Part shown: in pieces, positions 22,501-33,024 of the stretch
Numbering within the stretch: position 1 is the stretch's first letter
Layout: each line of letters opens with the position of its first letter
Assembly (NCBI GenBank): GCA_029204225.1
Contig: CM055092.1
Coordinates: 82,661,543-82,725,542, forward strand
Origin: Diphasiastrum complanatum
Taxonomy: Eukaryota > Streptophyta > Lycopodiopsida > Lycopodiales > Lycopodiaceae
Length of the DNA: 64,000 bases
Direction of reading: 5' to 3'
Made by a program: the position numbers and the translations under genes
The notes under the pieces: generated by a model
What the model was told of the DNA's origin: nothing
Seen by the model: only the letters and a program-made list of their open reading frames with translations
The model's database searches: none

Positions 22501-23510
22501 TATATTGACTTCTTAGAGTCATTACAAGATAGAAGAGTAGAAAAATAATGCTTGTTAAAGGACATGTGGGAACTAGCCCCACTATCTATCCACCATGTGT
22601 CTTGACTTGAAGTTGGTGTAGATGCAACCATTAAGGATGTGTTGAATCCATCCTCATATTCTTCCTCTTGAGCAATGTTCCCTTGATCTCCTTTGGCTTG
22701 TTGATTCTTCTTCAAGTAGCATTCTGAGGCAAAGTGTCCTTTCTTTCCACAAAAGAAACACTTTAGTTTTGCCTTGTTCTTCACTTTGCCTTTGGAGGTA
22801 GATCCTCCATTCTTCATCTCGGCCTCCTTGCCTTGATTTTTCTTGAATGGATTTTGCTTTTTCTTGCCTTTAGATGTAAAGTTAGCTTTCTCCTCTCCTC
22901 CATTAAGTGACATGCTATCCATTCTTGTCTTGAGGTGTAGAAGCCTACTCTCCTCGGCCACAAGAACATTGTGCAACTTTTCAATGGATGGAAGAGAGTC
23001 TTGAATGGCAAATGATTGGACTAAGTTGGTAAACTCATCACTTAGACCATTCAAAATGATTTGTACTAGTTCTTGATCTTGGATCTTCTCTCCTATTGCA
23101 CTTAACTCCTTGTTAAGAGATTTGATCCTAAGAACATACTCTTGTCCACTCTCTCCACTTCCTTTCATGCTTTGGAAAACTTGATTTCTTAGCATGAGGA
23201 TTCTTGAAGTATTGTTGGATTCATAAATGCTCTTTAATGAATCCCAAGCCTCTTTGGATGAGGTACAAGAAGACACCTCTTTCAAGAGGTCATTGCATAC
23301 ATTTAACTTTATGCAATGTAGAGCTAATCTTGCTCTCTTCTTGTATTTGGCTTGTTCTTGGGGAGTTTGAGGCTCTTCCTCTACTCCTTGAACTATGTCA
23401 TATAGATCATGGATCACTAGGAGTGATTCCATTCTCACTTTCCAAATGGAATAATTTGTGGAAGTGAGTCTCTCACTTGGTTCCATCAAATATCCACCCA
23501 TGGATGACAT
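19530..23510 (-). CDS. C1 gag-pol polyprotein (Ty1/copia), 1326 aa
   Basis: One open frame encodes every copia domain in copia order. Gag (UBN2 type) spans about 1-240, with a CCHC zinc knuckle at about 251-264 (CFFCGKKGHFASEC). The aspartic protease has DSGA at about 309. Integrase has the HHCC zinc finger at about 441-478 and the catalytic D505, D567 and E603, with 35 residues between the last two. Reverse transcriptase carries YVDD at about 1005, and RNase H carries SDSDFAGD near 1168, CEAEY near 1210 and CDNQ near 1246. An acidic stretch with three EDLDKPE-like units (about 738-760) links integrase to RT. The start at MSSMGGYL fits because the gag fold begins soon after (STNYSIWKVRMESLL). 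No stop or frameshift is seen. Gag and Pol are in one frame, so their ratio must be set by processing or splicing. Confidence 0.95.
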   Translation of the reverse strand: MSSMGGYLMEPSERLTSTNYSIWKVRMESLLVIHDLYDIVQGVEEEPQTPQEQAKYKKRARLALHCIKLNVCNDLLKEVSSCTSSKEAWDSLKSIYESNNTSRILMLRNQVFQSMKGSGESGQEYVLRIKSLNKELSAIGEKIQDQELVQIILNGLSDEFTNLVQSFAIQDSLPSIEKLHNVLVAEESRLLHLKTRMDSMSLNGGEEKANFTSKGKKKQNPFKKNQGKEAEMKNGGSTSKGKVKNKAKLKCFFCGKKGHFASECYLKKNQQAKGDQGNIAQEEEYEDGFNTSLMVASTPTSSQDTWWIDSGASSHMSFNKHYFSTLLSCNDSKKSIYTASDQACKIDGIGSIPLCLGTSKRIDLDNVLYVPTISRNLLSVGQLMDNGLDVHFKNGVCSILKNDKCIASGIKQGRLFKLDANVASESVNLAREELTQVELWHKRLGHPNLQSMESMASKELALGLPRAFKKCGKMCEACGLAKSHKSSYKKSSSRSLSPLDLIHSDVHSFLHASNGGALMYVTFIDDCTRFTWIELLSKKNLVYEAFIKFKSLVEKQLSTSIKALRCDNGGEYTSNKMKDFCEINGIKLQYTCSYTPQQNGVAERKNRSLCECAKSLRLDASLPISFWGEAITCANYLCNRLPSSAIDGISPYQALFDKKPNVKYFKIFGCTCYVHIPLETRRKEDATSFKGIFVGYGENSKGYRIYDPTSKKVKVSKDVLFDESQFAKSLSNGSNPLCIEDLDKSEEDLDKPEEDHDKPEDGDLDPSQKGPRRSSRSKAEPSRLTYVDKGKQKEGSTSSTSYSFLATLIEEPSSFEEACKSKVWRDAMQVEYDALEENHTWNLVNLPRGKKPLACKWIYRIKYNQDGSISKYKARLVAKGFLQIKGLDYEETFAPVAKLVTIRLIICIATLFKWDLYQMDVTNAFLNGFLEEEIYMMQPEGFIKIGEELNVCYLRKSLYGLKQAPRAWYSRLHDFLYSLGFVLSAYEPSLYFKCNEGKIIILVLYVDDIIMTGNDDDGIGKVKVDLSSEFKMVDLGFLKFILGIEVSRSSNCTFISQSKYATSILERFGMKDCKGIDTPMEHVVKATNEGDEASFEDITLFRKLIGSLIYLTITRPDLSFCVSKLSQSMQAPLIHHWKSAKRVLRYVSSTRFFGILYEGSNLHLRAYSDSDFAGDKMDRKSISAFATFLCGGVISWLSKKQDTISLSSCEAEYKALTSTTKELLWLRRLLMELHVLEAEEIPYIFCDNQASQQIASNPIFHARTKHIEIAHHFVREKVQSKEVQLHHVPSSECIADILTKPLSKDPFFKLRYALGIVDRCTLDLPS

Positions 23511-24094
23511 TTTAGAATGAATGCTCTTTTAAAAATCACAAAGATTTTTGAATTTTAAAAGATCTATGAAGTGGCCTAAAGCTTACTAGAATGCCTATAG
23601 GCTTGTCTCTATCAAACTAACACACAAGCTTGAATGATACTCAAAGATCTTACCAAAAATTTCTAGCTTTCACTCTCACAAAAAAAAATTGCTTTACACT
23701 TTTCTTAGAGATTTCACTTCAACTAAGGATCTGAACAAATCAGCCTCTTAGATCTGATCTTAGACTCTAAAAAGAAATGCTTCAATGATCCAAAACACTA
23801 TTTGGTCATAGGCATTAGTTAGAATGAATCTAGATCAATACTATGCTTCAAAAAGCACCAAAAATGAACTAGTATTGTGATTTTGGGACCAAAAAACACA
23901 AAGTAACTTGAATTGAAAGTTGCTGTACGGTTTCACACGTGTGAAAAGTACATACACAGCCTCCAAGTCGTTTTGATCCAAATGATTACAAGCTATCACT
24001 CTAGAAGAACTCGCCCTCACTAGTATTGGCCAAAAAACAAATTTTGCCAATGATCTTTACAAGATTTATGATTCAATGATCACTCTCTTACTTA

Positions 24095-24106
24095 GCTCTG
24101 ATACCA
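24095..24106 (-). promoter_or_regulatory. C1 primer-binding site
   Basis: On the minus strand it reads TGGTATCAGAGC directly after the LTR end, an exact match to the initiator-Met tRNA type. Confidence 0.93.
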
Positions 24107-24968
24107 TGATAAATTTTACAGTTTTTAGGACAATAATGATTGTACTTTACAATCATAGAGAGTTATTGGTTGCTTAATCAATGAATCTATCAAGTTCTAC
24201 ACATTAGATCTTGATCTAGATTCACTACACTTGGATTTAAGCAAGAGCAATGGATCAACACATCATTTTTTAGTGAGAGCGGCTTCACACGTGTGGAGTA
24301 CTGTCCACTGTACGGCCTGCACCTGAAACAACAAGTACAATGATACTAGATAGCAATCATGCATAAAAATCACAAGACAAATGACTAGAAATCTCACAAA
24401 AGTGTAGAGTGCAAAAGTCTCATCAATTTTCTTAGCAAAATGATGATCCTTTTATGGATCAAGTACATCCATGAGTCTGGTACAGTCCAGCAGGCCTTCA
24501 CACGTGTGAAGAGTGCCACATCACTCATATCTATCCATTTGATCCATCCTTGATCCTTATCCAATAGTTGACCTTCTAGAATATGACTAAAATCCAAAAA
24601 GCTAGTCTCCTAGAATATAGGAATATTCCCTACAAAATAGGATCTAAGGAAAATGGTCAACTCTTATCTTCTAGTACTCTATACACACATGTGAACATCC
24701 ACTTGCCATGTGGGAGCATTTACTCATGCACATGCAAGGAAAAGCTAATTTGTAGGTGACTAGTCAACTTGACTAAAAACTAGTCATTTCATGTTCACAC
24801 TAACTAGAATGATACAAAATCAATTTGGATATATACAAACATGAAAAGTACATCCTTTCACACATGGGAACATGCTCCACACGTGTGAAATCATATCATC
24901 AACATATTCTAATGTTTGATCAATATTTACATGAACCAATGTCAAGTGAGAAGTGACAATTTTCAACA
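24107..24968 (-). repeat. C1 5' LTR
   Basis: Same length and, by eye, same sequence as 18655-19516. Between it and the gag-pol start (23511-24094) lies a leader of about 580 bp, which holds a 16-bp perfect palindrome tttcacacgtgtgaaa at 23931-23946. Confidence 0.95.
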
Positions 24969-24973
24969 AAATC

Positions 24974-26460
24974 TAGTCTCTTGAAAGTCACAAACTACAT
25001 TTCTAGAATCATATCACAGGTTTTTATTCACATGGAATCAATAGGTGGCATCCTATTGAAGGAAAGAAAGGATCCTGAATGCAACCTTTGTGGCAAGGGA
25101 GGATATTTTTTCTCAAGATGCTACAAAAAGAAGACCAGTCCATCCAAGGAGAACCAAAGCAAGGGGGCCAAGGTGAAGGATGGAGCTTCAAGTTCAAAAT
25201 GCAAATACAAGAAGGACAAGTTCAAGGAAAGGTGTTTCCTTTGTTGAAAGGTGAATGAGGCTTGGAGTCTCACAAGGACTTGCAAGATTTGTCTTCAAGA
25301 GTCCATCACAACACATGTTGAATCTTTTGAAATTTCTCATTTGGAAGTGCATTGTTTGGTTCAAGATGCAAAGATAGATGTCACTTTCATGAAAGTAACT
25401 TGGATTTATTTTATGTCCTTGGAAAGTATTTTGCTTGGAACTTTAGATAAGTTCAAACTTATTGTTATTATCCAAGAGAAATCAATCAAGAATAAGGAGC
25501 AATTACAAAATGAAAATAGTTTCATTTATGCTCTCATGTCAACTTATGAAGAACCATTTTGCTTTGAAGAGATTTTTGAATCTCAAAGGTGGATTAAGGC
25601 AATACTAGTTGAGTGTGATGCCTTAAAAGATAGCAAAATATGTTTTCCTTGTAAGCTTACATTAGTTATGAAGTCAAGGAAATGGAAATATCTTCATAAT
25701 GTACGATCTTTTTGTTTCAATAAGATCATGAATGATGTGTTCATTCATAAAGATAAAAATTGTATGTTTTCAATCCTAAAGGCAAGTTGTAAACTTCTTA
25801 TGAGAATAAGTGAAGCATCCAAAGTGGACACTTATATCCATAAGCAAGTAGTTAGCCTTATTGAGATGGAGATACCTTTTGATTTCAATATTGGAAAAAT
25901 CATGCCAAGTTGTGGTGATTTTTGGACTTATGTTTCTAGCATAAGTAACCTTGATAATCATAGGAAGTGCATATTGAATGGTCATACTTGTTGTGATCAT
26001 TATGAGACATGGAGGTCTCGGATTTCCATCATGAAGAGGATCTTAAGGAGTCATCTCAAGGTTCAAGTGTGCCAAGGATTGAGGAGGAGACACCTTCTCA
26101 AGTTGTGGTTCCAAAAAGAAACTCAAGAAACATGGCTGAACCCATGTAGCTCACATTTCAAGGGAAAGAGGAGCATATCTCATGTAAAGGAGCAAGCCCC
26201 CAGGTCAAGCATCTACATGAAAATTGGAAGGAATCAATTTTGGAGGTGCTAGGATGGTGCAAAGCTCTCAAGCTCATCAAAGATGTCAACATCAAAGAAG
26301 CACTATCATGGATATGGTGATTTCAGATCAACATCAAGCTCATTGGCTAATCTTCACACCTTTTGAACCAGCAAAGACCAATTCAGCCTATGTAGTCAAG
26401 TTCAAGATCAGCATGTTTTCCATCAAGCTAGATCTACCAAGCTAGATTTTTTAGGAGGAG
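24974..26460 (+). pseudogene. C2 gag-pol remnant
   Basis: The ORF 24981-25247 includes CNLCGKGGYFFSRC, a CCHC zinc knuckle whose His has become Tyr. The next open frame (25251-26252, 333 codons) is mostly not copia-like, but STYEEPFCFEEIFESQRW matches the stretch at the start of copia RT (EEPSSFEEACKSKVW in C1). Near 26010-26150 the pol-like reading (HHEEDLKESSQ..., NSRNMAEP) is in another frame, so the 333-codon ORF is partly accidental. Protease, integrase core and RT catalytic motifs are absent. The region ends in the polypurine tract ttttttaggaggag (26447-26460). Confidence 0.75.
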
Positions 26461-27292
26461 TGTGAAAAATGCAAAAATAAGCTTGGTAGAGGCCAAAAAT
26501 CTTGTATATAGATAAACACAAATGTGTGGAGCCTGTTCCCACATGTGAAAATAGTGTACTTGTCATGTACCATAATCATATAGGTTGTACGTATAATTTA
26601 ATTCAAGTTCTAGTGGCTAAAAAGGCCAAAAACTAGTTTTCTAGATATATGACACATGGCATCAATCTATTGATTGCATGAGCCAAATATTTTGGTTAGG
26701 TGTCATATCCCAGGCGTAGAGGAAAGCTCACACGTGTGGAATAAGCTGAAGTAGGCGAATTTTGAATTCTAGAAGATTTCCAAGTAGATCTCCATATAGA
26801 AGGAAAATGGACCAAAAGTGCTCAAAATAGAAGGTTTTGTCCAAGTGTCAGTTTTGCATGATGAATCATCATATGACAAAGCACCTTCACACAAGTGGGA
26901 TCAGAGGTATGATCAGTACCACGAGCTCCCACTTATTGTATATATAGAGCCACATTTGGCCATAATCATTGTGAGACACCAATCTTGGTTTTGGAAGCAA
27001 TTTTGAGTGATTCTCTCCATTTGTCTACATTTGTTTTGATTGTTTTGAGGTGCTATCAATGTGTACTTGATTTTCAGGTTGGAGTCCGTACTCAGATTGG
27101 GTTTCACACGTGGGAAATCGGAAAGTACACCTACCTTCAATTAATGATTGTTCTTGTTAGGATTTTGTGTCTAGAATTGATCTAGATTGATCTTAATCTC
27201 AAGTAGATTGATAGATCAAGTAATCTGACAACCAATCCCTCTTGAGGATCAGATTAAGATCCACTCTTGGTCCTTTTTGTACTTTTTCCACA
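26461..27292 (+). repeat. C2 3' LTR
   Basis: It opens TGTGAAAAATGC after the polypurine tract and closes TTTTTCCACA. It is 832 bp compared with 816 bp for the other LTR because of several indels. It contains CACACGTGTG at 26729-26738. Confidence 0.9.
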
Positions 27293-28348
27293 CTTGTTGC
27301 CAATCTCTAAAGAGGATCCTAGTCTTTCTCCTTTGAGAAAAACCCCAACTGATACTGGATATCACCCATGCTCAGTGAGTTTCAGTTCCGAAGGTGGCCG
27401 TCCCAAAATGAAGACCAACTGCTCCATAGAATATCTCCCCTGAAATTGCCCTTTCCAACTTTTGACTTCCTGCTTGCGTCTTGGTGGGCATTGTCGCAAA
27501 TGAAACTAACCCAAGAAACAGGCTAGCCATCCATCCTTTGCAAACATTGAGTCGTTTCATTGCCGTTCACGTGCGAGTACTTGAACTGCAAATCCGCCCC
27601 ACAGATTCTGTAGTCCTCTTTGTTTGATGGTGTTAGCCTTCAAAAGAAAGGTTCCTTCTCGAGCCATTAGCTCCTTGTATCACAAGCAATCATGCAAACC
27701 AGACAAAACACGAGTACTAAGACTCACCACGAATACATACAAGTAAGACACTCAGGCACGTTTACTAACAAGTAACAAAGACAAGGTCCCCCTTTGAGAT
27801 GGTCCTGCCAACGAACCTTTGCCTAGTCGCGCCCTTACAAATCGATCACAGAATCAGCCCACATAGGACACCCCTCCAACTATCCGTGCTTTCACCATTA
27901 AGCAGCACATTGCCTCAATCACGCCCCACCACTTTTTGGTCGATAGCCCTTATAACTAAACTATCGGCATCTATCCCGCACCGGCAGCTAACCACCCGTG
28001 CTTTACACCCGAATTCGAGCAGCATCTCTGTATCAATGGTTAACTCGTACAGTTTGAATATGTCACCCCAAACCCCACAGCAAAGATCGTGCTTTCACCT
28101 ACCTAGGCAGCACTTTGCCTCATCTGTCCTACATGTAGACGGCGCCAGGACCAAACCGCGAGAACTGACCGTGCTTACACCTTGAGGGCAGCACTTTGAC
28201 TCATCAACTCCCCCGTTCTGTCCACCACCCCGATCCATGCTTACACTGTGGGCAGCACCTTGCACAACAATTGTCTTGATGAACCCCAACCTCTGGACAT
28301 TTCTGTGAGATCCGCATAGCTGACCGGCTAGTCGGCTCTAATACCACA
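27293..28348 (-). mobile_element. N2 internal region, right part
   Basis: It resumes the N internal sequence after the C2 TSD (cttgttgccaatctc) and runs to the primer-binding site complement gctctaatacca(ca) at 28335-28348. No gene is supported; ORFs 27799-28185 and 28095-28289 are uncharacterised frames. Confidence 0.85.
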
Positions 28349-29187
28349 TGTAGCGCGGGCATCCCAAAGGGAGCCGGGAACCACGACTTAGCTTCCCAGC
28401 CTTCAACTCTTGCCATTCAAACCCACTTGACATACAAACAACCAACTCGCCAGCAACGATCAGACTTAACCAGCTTGAAGTTCCGAAAACCAACATTAAA
28501 ATCCAACCTGGCGCCATGCCAGATCGGGGGTCCCGATGTGGGTGACTTCCCTCCAAGCAAGCCACCCGACATACATCAAACTTGACCAACTCGAAGCTTC
28601 GTTACAAATGAGTAACATCCATTCCAAGCAAGCGGTCTGACTTACATCAGACTTAACCAACTGAAAGCTTCGTCACGAGCGCTGGAAGCCAACCTGGCGC
28701 CACGCCAGACTGGACAGCCATAAACAGGTAACATCCACCCAAGCAAGCCATCCAACTCAGCCGACAGGTTAGAGCCCGTACCCCAAGAGCTTAACCCATT
28801 CACGTTAATGCAAGGAACACTCAGAACCACAAGCCGCGATAGATATGGAGACAACCAGTTCCTGGACCAAATGGTCCCGACAGCATACCGCTGGCGCCAC
28901 AAACCGAATGGTCCCGATGGCATATCGCTGGCGTCCCGGGATACGACCCTCAGCTATGTGCCAACTTAAAAATTTTGAAAACGGCCTTACAATTGGCGCT
29001 TTTACCGAACACTAAAACCCAGAAGGTAATCAGAGTCAATTTGAAGAAAATCCCACTTTATTGATAAATCTGAGAAGGTTACATTTCAAGTGTGTGACCG
29101 ACCCTAGTCTCCGGGGTGCTAGCATGCCAAGGCGAGAGCCATGACAACATTCCAGCAAGGGAGGCTGAGACTTGGTTGGAGCTCGCC
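28349..29187 (-). repeat. N2 right (5') LTR, piece 1 of 2
   Basis: It begins TGTAGCGCGGGC after the primer-binding site complement and stops at tcgcc, the TSD of N1. It continues at 34275-34679, for a total of about 1244 bp, the same as intact N LTRs. Confidence 0.9.
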
Positions 29188-30432
29188 TGTAGCGCAGGCA
29201 TCCCAAAGGGAGCCGGGAACCACGACTTAGCTTCCCAGCCTTCAACTCTTGCCATCCAAACCCACTTGACATACAAGCAGCCAACTCGCCAACAACGATC
29301 AGACTTAACCAACTTGAAGTTCCGAAAACCAACATTGAGATCCAACCTGGCGCCATGCCCGATCGGGGGTCCCGACGTGGGTGACTTCCCTCCAAGCAAG
29401 CCGCCCGACATACATCAAACTTAACCAACTCGAAGCTTCGTTACAAACGAGTAACATCCATTCCAAGCAAGCGGTCTGACTTACATCAGACTTAACCAAC
29501 TGAAAGCTTCGTCACGAGCGCTGGAAGCCAACCTGGCGCCACGCCAGACTGGACAGCCATAAACAGGTAACATCCACCAAAGCAAGCCATCCAACTCAGC
29601 CGACAGGTTAGAGCCCGTTCCCCAAGAGCTTAACCCATTCACGTTCATGCAAGGAACACTCAGAACCACAAGCCGCGACAGATATGGAAACAACCAGTTC
29701 TTGGACCAAATGGTCCCGACAGCATACCGCTGGCGACACAGACCGAATGGTCCCGACGGCATACCGCTGGCGTCCCGGGATACGACCCTCAGCTATGTGC
29801 CAAATTAAAAATTTTGAAAGCGGCCTTACAACTGGCGCTTTTACCGAACACTGAAACCCAGAAGGTAATCAGAGTCAGTTTGAGGAAAATCCCACTTTAT
29901 TGATAAATCTGAGAAGGTTACATTTCAAGTGTGTGACCGACCCTAGTCTCCGGGGCGCTAGCATGCCAAGGCGAGAGCCATGACAACATTCCAGCAAGGG
30001 AGGCTGAGACTTGGTTGGAGCTCGCCCTGAGTCGCAACCCGCACTCCCCTATAGTATTGGTGTGATTCGGCACCTCCCCTCATAACAAGCACTCTACCTA
30101 AGCTGGTAAAGCACGTTTTTCTCTCTCTAGGATTTTCTCTTTCTAGAAAGTCATTTTCTCTCTCTAGATTTTATTGATCCCCAGGCTTCCTTTAATCATG
30201 CCTAGATCGTGTGAGGTGATTGCACATCGATCTGAGCTCTCTGGACTCCGCTAGAACCGATCAAAGATTTTCAGCCATAGGAACTTGGCGCCGGCTGGAT
30301 TCTGGTCACAGTGGCGCCGGGAGCGGCGCCGGCGCCGTTGGCGCCGGGAGCAGCAGGGGCACTGCTGGCGCCGGGGACATAGCTGGCGCCAATGGCGCCG
30401 AAAGTAAAGCTTGTAAAGGTAGCTTTACAACA
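29188..30432 (-). repeat. N1 left (3') LTR
   Basis: It runs from TGTAGCGCAGGC to TTTACAACA. The antisense ORF 30220-30450 (76 codons) reads through the GGCGCC block (30288-30400). Confidence 0.93.
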
Positions 30433-33024
30433 TCCACCCCACCTTTATAAAATCTGATGTCCTCATCAGATGTCAGATTAAAGTAAAGGTGTCTCCCAAT
30501 TAAAATGACTATACATTTATGCTACTTGGCACAGTACTCAATTTACTGGCCACTTTTTATTAACGTTGAAGCTGGCACACCACAAGTCGGAGGCTCAGCC
30601 CTTTGTACTGAAAAATTACATAACTTGAAACAAATATCTTTGTCTGGGAAAAGCGTAGATTTGATATCGCTTTCGTAAAACCCGAGAGCCTTATTAACTG
30701 GTGACAGAAGCCTTTCTTTGAAATGTTCGCCCCTGTCGCTTCTGACTTTCGACTTTGGAACTCCTTTGAGCTCCTGATTTGTCCTTGATGCACTTTGTGT
30801 TGAGCTCCCTGAGCTCCAGATTTGTTCGGTTCCGCATAGGTATCAAGGCTCCCTGAGCCGAAGGATTTATCGTTTGATTACCCACTTTATGGTCCACTCT
30901 GTGCCTTGTTGCTTCTGCACCTTGATTTCTCTCCTTGTCCCAGCCTGATCTTGATACTTTTCCATCTTGGCTCTTTAAGGTAGGCAAAGATTGAGTACTC
31001 CGCAATGCACCTCTCACTTAGCTTGAAGTAGCTCTTTGAATCAACCCAAATGTAACCATTGACCTCGTGAAAAGCCAAAGGGTCGCACCAGTTTGATCCG
31101 CATCCGAACTATCTCTTCGCGTTTGTTTGAAGCACCATGTCCGTCGCGCAAAACTTGACTTTCACAATTCCATCACTGGTCAGTTGCCTCACATTCAAAA
31201 ACAAGAAGTGTACATCGAGCTTGGCTTCAAGTAGCTCTCTTTGATTCAGACACATGCACCCAGAGTTTGCACTAGTCCGATCTCAACGCGAACTATCCCT
31301 TAGCGTCCGTTCGAAATACCAAGTCTCTCATGCAAGACTCAACTTTCACAGATCCTTCATTGATCAGCTGCCTTACACATAACACAAGCCAGCGTACTCA
31401 TATGTTTCCTCATCATTGCTGGTCTAGAGAAAGCCTATAACAAACTTTCCTTTCCACAACAAAAACTTGTCAACTTATTAGGTCCAAAGTTCGCCAGTCT
31501 CCTCGTGTGAGTATGGCTAGGTCACCTTGAATTTGCCCCCATTTTGATCAACTTTCATTCAAAATTTGCCCCAAGAGAGAGGTGTGTGTGATAGTTCCCC
31601 TCCACTTAATAAATCAGCTGATCGGACTTAGAGTAGAGTTCTTCGGACAAAAAGCCTTTCCAACACTTTGCTTCCCATCTGCTAGGATTATGGCTCGATC
31701 CAACTTGTTGCCAATCTCTGAAGAGGATCCTAGTCTTTTCCCCTTTGAGGAAAAACCCAACTGATACTGGATATCACCCATGCTCAGTGAGTTTCAGTTC
31801 CGAAGGTGGCCGTCCCAAAATGAAGACCAACTGCTATAGAAGATCTCCCCTGAAATTGCCCTTTCCAACTTTTGACTTCCTGCTTGCGTCTGGTGGGCGT
31901 TGTCGCAAATGAAACTAACCCAAGAAACAGGCTAGCCATCCATCCTTTGCAAACATTGAGTCATTTCGTTGTCGTTCACGTGCGAGTACTTGAACTGCAA
32001 ATCCGCCGCACAGATTCTGGATATCGCTCATGCTCAGTGAGTTTCAGTTCCGAAGGTGGCCGTCCCAAAATGAAGACCAACTGCTCCATAGAAGATCTCC
32101 TCTGAAATGGCCCTTTCCAACTTTTGACTTCCTGCTTGCGTCTGGTGGGCGTTGTCGCAAATGAAACTAACCTAAGAAACAGGCTAGCCATCCATCCTTT
32201 TGCAAACATTGAGTCGTTTCGTTGTCGTTCACGTGTGAGTACTTGAACTGCAAATCCGCCCCACAGATTCTGTAGTCCTCTTTGTTTGATGGTATCAGCC
32301 TTCAAAAGAAAAGGTTCCTTCTCGAGCCATCAGCTCCTTGTATCACAAGCAATCATGCAAACCAGGCAAAGCACGAGTACTAAGACTCACCACGAATACG
32401 TACAAGTAAGACACTCAGGCAGGTTTACTAACAAGTAACAAAGACAAGGTCCCCCTTTGAGATGGTCCTGCCAACGGACCTTTGCCTGGCCGCGCCCATA
32501 CAAATCGATCACAGAATCAGCCCACATAGGACACCCCTCCAACTATCCGTGCTTTCACCATTAAGCAGCACATTGCCTCAGTCACGCCCCACCACTTTTT
32601 GGTCGATAGCCCTTATAGCTAAACGATCGGCAGCTATCCCGCACCGGCAGCTAACCACCCGTGCTTTACACCCGAATTCGAGCAGCATCTCTGTATCAAT
32701 GGTTAACCCGTACAGTTCGAATATGTCGCCCCGCACCCCACAAGGTACAGACCGTGCTTTCACCTCCCTAGGCAGCACTTTGCCTCATCCGTCCTACGTG
32801 CAGACAGCGCCAGGCCCGAACCGCGAGAACTGACCGTGCTTACACCTCAAGGGCAGCACTTTGACTCATCAAGTCCCCCGTTCTGCCGACCACCCCGACC
32901 GTGGACGCACCCGTGCTTACACTGTGGGCAGCACCTTGCACAACAGTTGTCTTGATGAACCCCAAACCGTGGCCATTTCCGTGAGATCCGCATAGCTGAC
33001 CGGCCAGTCGGCTCTGATACCACA
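30433..33024 (-). mobile_element. N1 internal region
   Basis: About 2.6 kb between the polypurine complement (30433-30447) and the primer-binding site complement. It includes a tandem duplication with a period of 250 bp (about 31769-32018 and 32019-32268), which explains why it is longer than in N2 and N3. The 63-codon ORF at 30887-31078 is on the element's own sense strand and matches the one in N5. Confidence 0.85.
33011..33022 (-). promoter_or_regulatory. N1 primer-binding site
   Basis: On the minus strand it reads TGGTATCAGAGC, two bases after the LTR end (TACA-TG). This is the same initiator-Met tRNA type as the copia elements in the window. Confidence 0.9.

Larger units (their letters stand above)
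18655..24968 (-). mobile_element. Copia element C1, complete and apparently recent
   Basis: C1 is 6314 bp with LTRs of exactly 862 bp each (18655-19516 and 24107-24968), in which I saw no difference by eye. The 5-bp TSD aaatc is perfect (18650-18654, 24969-24973). It has a primer-binding site, a polypurine tract and an uninterrupted gag-pol ORF, so it has all visible parts of an autonomous Ty1/copia element. It lies antisense inside C2. Confidence 0.95.
16232..27292 (+). mobile_element. Copia element C2, decayed, carrying C1
   Basis: LTRs 16232-17047 and 26461-27292; TSD cttgc / cttgt (16227-16231 and 27293-27297, one mismatch). The two LTRs differ by indels of tens of bases (the copy at 26461 has about 30 extra bases near 26645 and 35 near 27020; the copy at 16232 has a small duplication near 16880-16925), so C2 is much older than C1. 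Without C1 it is about 4.7 kb. It has an intact primer-binding site and polypurine tract but only scraps of gag and pol. Confidence 0.9.

Noticed and set aside
28204-29428. Overlapping Cys/Trp-rich ORFs of 60-140 codons in the N LTRs on the minus strand
   Set aside because: They lie in LTRs, overlap in two frames, change length from copy to copy and match no protein family; treated as chance frames.
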